This document shows positions 25,519 to 33,516 of a DNA stretch of 64,000 nt, piece after piece. A program made the position numbers and the translations under genes. The DNA comes from Spirosoma endophyticum (lineage in GTDB: Bacteria > Bacteroidota > Bacteroidia > Cytophagales > Spirosomataceae). Position 1 is the stretch's first letter. Every line of letters begins with the position of its first letter. The notes beneath the pieces were generated by a model. The model had not been told where the DNA came from, ran no database searches, and worked only from the letters and a program-made list of their open reading frames with translations. Location of the stretch: the NCBI RefSeq assembly GCF_900112365.1, contig NZ_FOLQ01000002.1:372001-436000 (forward strand). Direction: 5' to 3'.

Positions 25519-27426
25519 TTATTTTGTTGTTTTCAATGACCCGTTGAAGCCGATATGAACCCGCGCAATCCAGGGATACGTATTGTCGGCCTGCGCATTC
25601 CCGGTCACGATCTTGACCGCGACTGTTCCATTTGGTAGCGCAGGGACAGCGTATGTATACTTATCAACCGGGTTGTCTTTTTCCTTTGAAATCTGGCTTG
25701 GATAGGCCGGTCGGTGGCTTTTGATGATTGCCCCTTTGGGTAGCGAATTCCAGGAAGTCCCATTCGTTGAGTAGAGCAACTCAATACTATCTATCCGGTC
25801 GCTAAATGAAAAAACGTCAATCCACTTCAACCCCTCGGCGCTATACACCAGCTCGCCCGAACTACTTCCTTTGGCTCTTTCAGCCTGAAAAAAATCCTCT
25901 TCCGTTTGTCGGAGCCTTGGCCATGATTCTGTGCTAATGCTGAGGTTTTCGGAATGGGAATAGGTGAATGAAAAGTCCTTCAGGTTATCCATAACCATTC
26001 TGGTGACAGGTGATAAAGGACCTATTGTATTCGAAGCGGGAGAGATACCGGACTCATTTTTGCCGGTAATGCGGTAATAGTATGATTTGCCCGGAACCGC
26101 GCTGTTATCGGTAAATAATGGGTAAAAATACAGGTGATAACTAATGTCTAAATCACCGCTGATAGTCTGCCAGGGACCTTTTGCCGAAGTGGCCCGTTCG
26201 ACAACGTAGTATCTAGCTCCCGGCGAACAACGCCATTTTAACGCCACCGCATCGTTCCGTACACTGGGATATAAATAGGGGGCGTCCGTTGGAGCTGGTA
26301 GCGGTGGTACGTGTTCACCTCTGATTTTGTAGCCATAGGATCTGATCATCATCAGGTTTCCCCGTTCCCTGAAGTAATCCCCACTATCGAATCCGGGCCA
26401 GCGGCTGCCACCCCAGGCATAGGCATGAAACAGGGCATGACCACCAATTCCACCACTATATTGCGGTTTCATCAGGCTCCACAGTAACGCTCCGCTGGTG
26501 CCCGTGCTGCAAACCTGCTTGAGCACATCTTCAAAACCCTCCAGCCGTTGAAACTCATCGATAATCATGGGGCGTTTTCCTTTGCATTCATTCCAGAGTT
26601 CGGTTACGCTGTTTTTGTAGTTGGGATACTGTCGGGTTTTTACGATATCTATCTTCGTATTATGCGCTAGCACATCGCTTACGTTTTCCTTCATCTGATC
26701 CACACCGTTTGCCCGCCGAGGGTCGGCGATTAAGTGATTAGGGTCAATGCTTTTCATATAATCGGCCATCTCCGCAATCCACGCCCTCTTACTGTTGGGT
26801 ACTTCATTGCCGAACTCCCAGGCCAGAATGGCCTTGTCGTTTTTGTAAATCTGGCCCGTAAACTGATTCTTTCGGTTAGCAAACACACGCAGTAAATCCT
26901 TGAAACCCTCTTTTACGGCCGGAGTCTGGTAATAATCTCCGCCCCCGTATAGCTTGCTAAACGATTCTGTAGAGCCCCAGAACTTGTTCTCTTTGACGAG
27001 ACAAAGAATTACCCTGATTTTGTACTTATTGCACAATTCCAGCATCTTATCGACGCGCCGGAATGCCATCTCATTGTAGGAGCGAGGACCGTTAACTAAC
27101 GCTTCAAATTCTCCCGAACCATCGTCAATGGTGATTCCCCAGGTTCGAATCGTTGTAACGCCCATTTGGGCCATATCCTTAAAATGGGCTTCCATTTCAT
27201 AGGAAAGCTCTATTGGGTCGTAGATATAGCCACTTGCGGGGTTCGTATTTTTATAGCCGTCGTATTGCCCGTTAATGTTTGGCGTATTTACAGCTATGAA
27301 CCTGAACACCTTGTTGCCATCCTTTAACTGATCGCCATCTCTGGTGATAAAATGAGTAAAGCCATCTGCGTTTGCTGTAAAGGCAATCAATAGACAGAAT
27401 ACTGAATGGATAAACCTTATTTTCAT
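25519..27426 (-). CDS. GH5-like endo-glycanase with FN3 and C-terminal binding module
   Basis: A 635-aa exported protein (signal MKIRFIHSVFCLLIAFTANA). The TIM barrel spans about residues 25-350, with TTIRTWGITIDDG on an early strand, acid/base Glu208 in AWEFGNEVP, and nucleophile Glu291 in MIIDEF. The pattern resembles mannanase-type GH5 enzymes. Residues about 365-470 look like a fibronectin type III domain (ALKWRCSPGARYYVVERAT, SYYYRITGKNESGISPASN). The last 160 residues are a beta-rich module of unknown kind. It follows susD by about 100 bp in the same direction and so is the first enzyme of the glycan operon. Confidence 0.82.
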   Translation of the reverse strand: MKIRFIHSVFCLLIAFTANADGFTHFITRDGDQLKDGNKVFRFIAVNTPNINGQYDGYKNTNPASGYIYDPIELSYEMEAHFKDMAQMGVTTIRTWGITIDDGSGEFEALVNGPRSYNEMAFRRVDKMLELCNKYKIRVILCLVKENKFWGSTESFSKLYGGGDYYQTPAVKEGFKDLLRVFANRKNQFTGQIYKNDKAILAWEFGNEVPNSKRAWIAEMADYMKSIDPNHLIADPRRANGVDQMKENVSDVLAHNTKIDIVKTRQYPNYKNSVTELWNECKGKRPMIIDEFQRLEGFEDVLKQVCSTGTSGALLWSLMKPQYSGGIGGHALFHAYAWGGSRWPGFDSGDYFRERGNLMMIRSYGYKIRGEHVPPLPAPTDAPYLYPSVRNDAVALKWRCSPGARYYVVERATSAKGPWQTISGDLDISYHLYFYPLFTDNSAVPGKSYYYRITGKNESGISPASNTIGPLSPVTRMVMDNLKDFSFTYSHSENLSISTESWPRLRQTEEDFFQAERAKGSSSGELVYSAEGLKWIDVFSFSDRIDSIELLYSTNGTSWNSLPKGAIIKSHRPAYPSQISKEKDNPVDKYTYAVPALPNGTVAVKIVTGNAQADNTYPWIARVHIGFNGSLKTTK

Positions 27427-27449
27427 TAGTACAAGGGCTTAAGAAGAGT

Positions 27450-27530
27450 TAAGAATGATGAATGATAAATAGAATCGACTCGCTACTATCAAATACAGAT
27501 ATATTTATCATTCTTAATTCATCATTCAAA
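27450..27530. repeat. Inverted repeat between susD and the GH5-like gene
   Basis: taagaatgatgaatgataaat (27450-27470) is matched by the complement of atttatcattctta (27503-27516) with a 7-bp interruption, and by attcatcattc (27517-27527). A transcript could fold here into a weak stem-loop between the stop of susD and the start of the next gene. No T-run follows, so an attenuator or RNA-processing site that lowers downstream expression is more likely than a full terminator. Confidence 0.45.
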
Positions 27531-28982
27531 TCAGTATCCTGGATTCTGATCGGTGGGAACAATAGCCGTATTATAATTCAGTTCGGAGACCGGAATGGGC
27601 CAGAAGAGATGTTTGTCGGCAACGTCTTTGCCGGTTGCCGCCTTGATGATTTCTTTCAGTTTGGGCGTTCCCAGCCGCTTCAGATCGAGCCAGCGTTTCG
27701 CTTCGTACTGAGTCTCATAACCCCGCTCTCTCAGCACCAGATCACTGAACGTAGTGGCGGTATAATCAGCCAGTTTGAAATCGACATCCGAAGCCGTTAC
27801 AGGCGCTTTACCATAGGCCCGGCGATGCACCTGATTGAGCGCTTCCACAGCCGCAGCCGTTGGTCCGTTACCCGCACGACTGGCCGCTTCCGCGTAGAGC
27901 AGCAAAATGTCAGCGTATCGATAAACCGGGAAATCATTACCGGCACCTGTGCTGGTTGCAGCTATCGGATCTGAAAATTTCTTACATAGAATACTGGTTT
28001 TTCCCAACCCAATATCCCAACTATACCAGAAGGCACTTTTGCGAAGATCTTTATCATCCCAGCTTTTGATAACCGGGTTTGTCTGCGTATCGCTGTAGTG
28101 CGCGTAGAAGCCACCCGCCCCATGCAATTTTGAGCCGGGATGGTGCGCAAACATGGCCAGATACATACCCTGGTCGTTTTGCCGTGTTTCCTTTAGATAC
28201 CAGATTTCTTCGGTAGATGTAACAACCGTTGGCCCGAAAATCTTCGTGTCAAATTCGGTCGCTGTCGTTACAGGAACCAGCGAAAAGGCCCCCGATTTGA
28301 TAATTTCATCGGCTTTATCGCGGGCTTCGGCATATTGATTTCGGGTAAAGTACACCTCGGCCAGAGCCGCTTTAGCCGCCCATTTGGTGGCCCGGCCTAC
28401 CTGCGCCCCTTTATCGGGCAGGTTCGCTTCCGCTTCTTTCAGATCGCTCAGAATCAGTGTATATACCTCATCGGCCGTATTACGTTTCACATTTGGTTCG
28501 TTCAACTGCGCTTCGGTACGTATCGGAACGCCACCCCAGTTACGAACGAGCCAGAAGTAGGCAAACGCCCGCAGGTATTTTGCTTCGGCAACGTATTTCG
28601 TTACGTCGGCCTTACTAATGCTAGCACCTTTGGGGGCGTTCTGAATGACTAGGTTCGCATTACGAATGCTGAGGTAAAACAGCCGCCAGCCATCGTCGGT
28701 ACGTGGAATGTTGGTGCTATTAAGCCCCTGGAAATCACTCAGCACCTGATAGCTGCCCCGGCCATAACTATAATCTGTATACGCTTCGAGCTGAGCGCCT
28801 AACTGCCCCGTAATACCATTGACGGCCCGGAGCTGGGCGTAAGCCGCATTAACGGCCGCTTCTACTTCACTGGCTGTGTTGTAGAATGTTTCTACAGCCA
28901 CGGCTTTGGGCTTTTCGATCAACTCCTCTTTACAGGACTGGAGCAAACAAAGCACCGGGAGAACGAATAATATCTTTTTCAT
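27531..28982 (-). CDS. SusD/RagB-family outer-membrane glycan-binding lipoprotein
   Basis: A 483-aa surface lipoprotein. The ATG at 28982 (MKKILFVLPVLCLLQSC) is chosen because it gives a signal peptide with a lipobox cysteine at about residue 17; an upstream extension would read through repeat DNA. TPR-like SusD features are YLRAFAYFWLVRNWGGVPI, RYADILLLYAEAASRAGN, LRERGYETQYEAKRWLDLKR and the C-terminal HLFWPIPVSELNYN. SusD pairs with SusC to capture oligosaccharides on the cell surface. The susC stop lies 144 bp upstream, a larger gap than usual, filled by a long inverted repeat. Confidence 0.93.
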   Translation of the reverse strand: MKKILFVLPVLCLLQSCKEELIEKPKAVAVETFYNTASEVEAAVNAAYAQLRAVNGITGQLGAQLEAYTDYSYGRGSYQVLSDFQGLNSTNIPRTDDGWRLFYLSIRNANLVIQNAPKGASISKADVTKYVAEAKYLRAFAYFWLVRNWGGVPIRTEAQLNEPNVKRNTADEVYTLILSDLKEAEANLPDKGAQVGRATKWAAKAALAEVYFTRNQYAEARDKADEIIKSGAFSLVPVTTATEFDTKIFGPTVVTSTEEIWYLKETRQNDQGMYLAMFAHHPGSKLHGAGGFYAHYSDTQTNPVIKSWDDKDLRKSAFWYSWDIGLGKTSILCKKFSDPIAATSTGAGNDFPVYRYADILLLYAEAASRAGNGPTAAAVEALNQVHRRAYGKAPVTASDVDFKLADYTATTFSDLVLRERGYETQYEAKRWLDLKRLGTPKLKEIIKAATGKDVADKHLFWPIPVSELNYNTAIVPTDQNPGY

Positions 28983-28993
28983 GATTTTTAAAA

Positions 28994-29119
28994 GAGCGAA
29001 AGAGTGAATGAGCGAAAGAGTGGTCCCCGGTTGCGGTGGAAGGATGAATGTAAAGCCCTTGCGGGTGCGCCAGCCGGAATGCTGGTCCACCGCTCTTTCA
29101 CTCATTCACTCTTTCGCTC
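28994..29119. repeat. 30-bp near-perfect inverted repeat between susC and susD
   Basis: Arms 28994-29023 and 29090-29119 are reverse complements at 28 of 30 positions. Each arm is itself built from two copies of gagcgaaagagtg-like words. The 66-nt loop carries its own complementary parts (ggtggaag against ccaccgc). The element fills most of the 144-bp gap between the two genes and would form a very stable hairpin in the susCD mRNA. The repeat words recur at 23986-24028. Confidence 0.75.
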
Positions 29120-29126
29120 CTTGATT

Positions 29127-32100
29127 TTAAAACCCAACCCTGATCCCGAATGTGACCGATTTAGACGTAGGATAACTGTAATGGTCGATGCCCTGACCGA
29201 TGGAGTTCGCTCCTCCCTGTGAGTTAACCTCGGGGTCCCACCAGGAGTATTTTGTTACCGTCAGCAGGTTTTGTCCGCTGGCGTAGATTTGTGCCGTACG
29301 CATCCAGCTGACACCCAGTGCCTGTAAGGGTAAGTTGTAGGCTAACTGAACGGTTCTCAGGCGTAGATAAGAACCATCTTCCACAAATCGATTCGAATAG
29401 TTGTAGCTGTTGGCGCGGGAGATAACCGGATACTTCGCATTTGGATTCGTGGGCGTCCAGTGATTTTGGTACACTTCGCGCGGCATGTTTAGACCAAAGC
29501 CGTAGTCAAGCGTATTGTTGATTGAGCTGACGTTGACAAGATTGTTGCCCTGCGTCCCCTGAAAGAATGCGGTGAGGGTAAATCCTTTGAACGACATGAC
29601 TGAGTTCAACCCATAAATAAAATTAGGATTCGGATTGCCAATAATGGTTTTATCCTGCTGATTGATGACGTTATCGCCGTTCAGATCTTTGTATTTTACT
29701 CGCCCCTGATCGGTGTATCCATCCTCTACGTAGCCGTAAAACACGCTCATTGGCTGACCTTCACGCAGCAGATTCGCGGCATCGCTAATCAACGTAACAC
29801 CGACACTTCCACCCAGAATATCCTGGCCGCCATTGAGTTTTACGACCTTAGAGCGGTTGAACGCAATATTTCCGTTCAGATCCCATTTAAAGGCTTTGTC
29901 GATCACTCGGGCCGACAGGGCAATCTCCAGCCCTTTGTTCTGAATTTGCCCTACGTTCCGAATGGTGCTGGTAAAACCAAATCCGCTCGGTAATTGCACT
30001 GTATTGAGCAGATCGCGGGTGTTTTTGATGTAATAATCGAGTGTTAATTGAAAGCGGTTATTCAAAAAACCAGCATCAATCCCAAAATCAATCTGCTCTG
30101 TCGTTTCCCATTTCAGGTTTCCGGGCAGTTGTGTTCCCGGCGCGAACGTATTATATAGTGCATCGTCGAAAACGGTCTTTCCGGCCGACAGATTATTCAA
30201 CGTAGCATACGCATTGATAGCCTGGCTACCCGTTAAGCCCCAACTCGCACGTGCTTTCAGATCGGTCATAAATGATATGTTTTTCATGAAAGCCTCTTCT
30301 GATACACGCCAGGCCAGTGCGCCCGACGGGAAATAACCCCACTTATTACCTTCGCTGTATTTGCTGGAACCATCAGCACGAATGCTGGCCGTCAGTAGGT
30401 ATTTATTGTTGAAGCCATAATTGACTCGACCCAGATACGACAGGAGTGTGCTAAGCGCATAACCCGGCGTATCTGGAGCTGCACCAGGAATTCCGGGCGT
30501 AGCCGCCGAACCTAGGCTGGCCGTCTCGGTAATGTCACTCAAGAAGCCTACGCCTGATACCCCCAAAGATTTGGTTAAAAAATTCTGATACGTAAAGCCA
30601 GCTACAGCCGAAATGTTGTGCTTCTGGGCAATGGTTTTGATGTAGCTGATAGTATTTTCGCTGAGCAGGCTCATGCCCCGTATTGTGGAAACACTCGCAC
30701 TGCCCTGCGAATTGACAAACTTGGTAGTGGTATAGGTATCCGTACGGTCATCGCTGTTTTCAATACCCCCTGAAATCTTGATGGATAACCCATCGAACGG
30801 CTTGAAGGTCAATGCTGCATTGGCCAGTATCCGGTTGGCATCGACATTATCGGAAAACTGCTCCAGGTAATTCAGGGGATTGATCAATACATTGGAAATA
30901 AATGGATAGGCCGTTGCCAGAACCCTGTACGAGCCATCATCATTATAGGGAGTAAGCGTTGGCGGGGCCGAAATAGCAGCAGAAATTAACGTACCTCCCC
31001 GGTTACCACCCCCCGAATTCTGGCGGCCCGTCAGAATTTTTGTCAATGTAGCGCCGTAGGTCAGATTAAACTTTTTGCTAACGTCCGTCGAAATATTGGC
31101 CCGGAGTGAGTAACGTTTGTAATCGCTTCCACGGATTATTCCTTCCTGATTGAAAATACTTCCTCCGACCGAAAATCGCGTTTTCTCGGTACCACCACTA
31201 ACCGTCAGGTTGTGGGTTTGCATGGGTGCTTTCTGAAATACCAGATTCTGCCAGTCGTATCCATCGCCAAAACTATTAACCTGATCCTGTGTGAAATAAG
31301 GCGTTACTTTATCATTGGCGGCCTGTTCGTTATAGAACATTGCATACTCTTTCGCATTCATTAAATCGAGCCTTTTCCGGAGCGATTGAATGCTGTAACT
31401 ACCCTCATAATCGACGGTCATTTTACCAGCTTTACCCTGTTTTGTTGTGATTATCACCACCCCGTTGGCCCCACGCGATCCATAAATAGCCGTTGCCGAC
31501 GCATCTTTCAGAATTTCAATGCTCTCGATGTCAGAATTGTTAACGATGGTGGGATTGCTCCCCGACGTTGGGAACCCATCAACTACGTAAAGCGGCTCGT
31601 TACTGCCCTGAATGGAATTTGTTCCGCGAATGCGAACACTAATGCCCGCACCCGGTGCGCCCGTATTCTGCGTCACCTGAACCCCTGGTGCCCGACCCGA
31701 CAGCGCCTGTAATACGTTCGTAGCCGGAAACGCATCGATTTCCTTGCCTTTCACCTGTGCTAACGAACCCGTCAGGTCTGATTTACGGACAGTGCCATAC
31801 CCAACCACCACTACTTCGTCGAGTTGCCGATCATCGGCCGCCATGTCAACATTAATTGTCGACTGGTTTTTAACGGTAATTTCCTGGTTTAAAAAACCTA
31901 CTGACGAAAAGACCAACGTAGCATTCGCGGGGTTGGGAATCGTGATTCGATAATTCCCGGAAGCATCAGTAGTGGTGCCGGTGGTTGTGCCCTTAAAAGA
32001 CACTGTTGTACCGGGTAGAGGAGCCTTATCGCTCGCGCCGGTTACCTGCCCGGATACGACGACGGATTGTGCCCAACTCATGGATGCACAGAGCGTCGTC

Positions 32101-32138
32101 ATACAGGCAATCAGCCACGTAAACGTAAAATATTTCAT
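29127..32138 (-). CDS. SusC/RagA-family TonB-dependent outer-membrane glycan transporter
   Basis: A 1003-aa outer-membrane protein. Signal peptide (ends MSWAQ), then a carboxypeptidase-regulatory-like domain (residues about 25-100, VSGQVTGASDKAPLPGTTVS), the SusC hinge motif DEVVVVGYGTVRKSDLTG (about residues 107-124), plug domain with NPLYVVDGF-like NEPLYVVDGFPTSG and ATAIYGSRGANGVVIITTK, and a 22-strand barrel ending in SVTFGIRVGF. It imports oligosaccharides with its SusD partner using TonB energy. The 189-bp upstream gap contains the iclR terminator and an inverted repeat, so it has its own promoter. It is the first gene of the long operon. Confidence 0.95.
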   Translation of the reverse strand: MKYFTFTWLIACMTTLCASMSWAQSVVVSGQVTGASDKAPLPGTTVSFKGTTTGTTTDASGNYRITIPNPANATLVFSSVGFLNQEITVKNQSTINVDMAADDRQLDEVVVVGYGTVRKSDLTGSLAQVKGKEIDAFPATNVLQALSGRAPGVQVTQNTGAPGAGISVRIRGTNSIQGSNEPLYVVDGFPTSGSNPTIVNNSDIESIEILKDASATAIYGSRGANGVVIITTKQGKAGKMTVDYEGSYSIQSLRKRLDLMNAKEYAMFYNEQAANDKVTPYFTQDQVNSFGDGYDWQNLVFQKAPMQTHNLTVSGGTEKTRFSVGGSIFNQEGIIRGSDYKRYSLRANISTDVSKKFNLTYGATLTKILTGRQNSGGGNRGGTLISAAISAPPTLTPYNDDGSYRVLATAYPFISNVLINPLNYLEQFSDNVDANRILANAALTFKPFDGLSIKISGGIENSDDRTDTYTTTKFVNSQGSASVSTIRGMSLLSENTISYIKTIAQKHNISAVAGFTYQNFLTKSLGVSGVGFLSDITETASLGSAATPGIPGAAPDTPGYALSTLLSYLGRVNYGFNNKYLLTASIRADGSSKYSEGNKWGYFPSGALAWRVSEEAFMKNISFMTDLKARASWGLTGSQAINAYATLNNLSAGKTVFDDALYNTFAPGTQLPGNLKWETTEQIDFGIDAGFLNNRFQLTLDYYIKNTRDLLNTVQLPSGFGFTSTIRNVGQIQNKGLEIALSARVIDKAFKWDLNGNIAFNRSKVVKLNGGQDILGGSVGVTLISDAANLLREGQPMSVFYGYVEDGYTDQGRVKYKDLNGDNVINQQDKTIIGNPNPNFIYGLNSVMSFKGFTLTAFFQGTQGNNLVNVSSINNTLDYGFGLNMPREVYQNHWTPTNPNAKYPVISRANSYNYSNRFVEDGSYLRLRTVQLAYNLPLQALGVSWMRTAQIYASGQNLLTVTKYSWWDPEVNSQGGANSIGQGIDHYSYPTSKSVTFGIRVGF

Positions 32139-32194
32139 AAGATTTAGGAATTAATTTTATATTATAAAAATCAATTTTATTCTATTGCAATACT

Positions 32195-32252
32195 AATGCA
32201 GTTTATGGGTTAACTCCAAATAATTTCTTGATTTTTCATAGAAAACTGCATT
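32195..32252. promoter_or_regulatory. Inverted repeat in susC promoter region
   Basis: aatgcagttt (32195-32204) and its exact complement aaactgcatt (32243-32252) flank a 38-bp AT-rich spacer, 57 to 114 bp upstream of the susC start. The arrangement suits an operator of a dimeric regulator such as the adjacent IclR protein or the HTCS. This is inference from position and symmetry only. Confidence 0.4.
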
Positions 32253-32283
32253 TGATATTGATAACACATAACTGGATAGACAT

Positions 32284-32303
32284 AAAAAAAAGGCCGAAGC
32301 CTT
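32284..32303 (-). terminator. Rho-independent terminator of the iclR gene
   Basis: Read on the minus strand, aaggc-ttcg-gcctt is followed by eight T residues. The UUCG tetraloop and T-run are classic. It lies 25 bp after the IclR stop and separates iclR from susC, so susC is transcribed from its own promoter. Confidence 0.85.
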
Positions 32304-32327
32304 GATTGTATTTTATTTTATATATCT

Positions 32328-33065
32328 CTATATCAACTTGTTATTGATAGATTTAGCACATTTACGCAGGTCTTGAACAAGTCCCTGCTTATCCATAGCC
32401 ATGTACCGATACTCAGGTAAATAAATGCTCAGACTGGACACCACAATCCCATTTTTATAGATTGGAACGGCAAGCCCAATAACGTGCCGATTCGGAATTG
32501 TTTGCAGCGCCAACTCATCCCGACACATGAGTGCCAGGGCATTAATCAGTTGAGTTTCGGACTGTATTTCAGGCCAGGAATCTCCAGAAGGCAGCCCGTA
32601 TTTACTGATGAAACGCTGTAGTTTTTCTGGGGACAACATAGCTAGCAGGAGTCGCCCAGAAGCCGAATCGTACACGGGTTTCAGATCAGCAGTGCGTACC
32701 TGTAAATCCTGCTCGGCAAACGTTCGATGGATGACAACTCGCTGATTATCTTTGAGTACTGCCAGTAAACAGTTTTCGTTAACCGCTTGTGTTAATACTT
32801 CCATTGGCTCACGAGCTGCTTCGAGCAAATCTTTTTGGTACGCTTCGTTGCCGGTCAACGTGTATGCTTTCGCACCGAGTATATAGCCTTTCTTAGCCGC
32901 TACCTGTTCTACATAACCGCGTGCTACTAAGGTTTTCAAAATATTGGCACAAGTCCCATGGTTCAGGCCAAGCCCATCAGCTAGTTCTCCCAAAGATTTT
33001 GGTTGTTCAGGATCGTTAGCTATTAGTTCTAATAAATCCAGGGCCCGATTAATAACTTGAATCAT
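32328..33065 (-). CDS. IclR-family transcriptional regulator
   Basis: A 245-aa regulator. The N-terminal winged helix-turn-helix is MIQVINRALDLLELIANDPE with LGELADGLGLNHGTCANILKTL (about residues 25-47). The C-terminal effector domain has YDSASGRLLLAMLSPEKLQRF and VIGLAVPIYKNGIVVSSLSIYLP. IclR proteins commonly respond to sugar-acid metabolites (the KdgR group senses 2-keto-3-deoxygluconate), which fits the downstream dehydratase/aldolase operon. It is followed by its own terminator, and its promoter region contains AT-rich near-palindromes (33066-33110). Confidence 0.9.
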   Translation of the reverse strand: MIQVINRALDLLELIANDPEQPKSLGELADGLGLNHGTCANILKTLVARGYVEQVAAKKGYILGAKAYTLTGNEAYQKDLLEAAREPMEVLTQAVNENCLLAVLKDNQRVVIHRTFAEQDLQVRTADLKPVYDSASGRLLLAMLSPEKLQRFISKYGLPSGDSWPEIQSETQLINALALMCRDELALQTIPNRHVIGLAVPIYKNGIVVSSLSIYLPEYRYMAMDKQGLVQDLRKCAKSINNKLI

Positions 33066-33516
33066 TAACTATTAATTTTATAATGCAAAATTAGGTTAAT
33101 AATTAACAAAGTAAAGAGAATAATAGCGTGTCTCAGTAATTCCGTTACAAAGAGAATGCTGTAAAGTATATGAAGTTGGCATCTTCAATAGGCTATAGAT
33201 GTGATTTGGGCAGATCATGGCTAACGAAGGCCCACTACTTATGGGTACGCCACTGTCTTGGCTTTCCTGCATGAATCTGCCCCCATCCAGTACAACTACC
33301 GTCTCTTTCTACAGACCTTAGGATAGGTCTTCGGATGGCTGGGCGACAAAATCGGTGTTAATACTAGCCCTTATCGATACCCGAATAGTTGATATATCCA
33401 GTTTTTATACTAGACTTATAGAGTAAAAATAGTATTAAATATGCATTTTAGTGGTCTAACTGTAGTGAACCGGAAAGCAGGATAATCTGGATTCAGAGCA
33501 GCGTAGAAAGGCTAAA
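33066..33516. other. 451-bp divergent promoter region between iclR and the HTCS
   Basis: Both flanking regulators are transcribed away from this region. The part near iclR is very AT-rich, with repeated attaat/ttaataatt words that could be an autoregulatory site. Around 33225-33390 the plus strand carries protein-like stretches (YGYATVLAFLHESAP, then VFGWLGDKIG) split by a TAG at 33324; these may be the relic of a membrane-protein gene. No complete gene is present. Confidence 0.45.
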
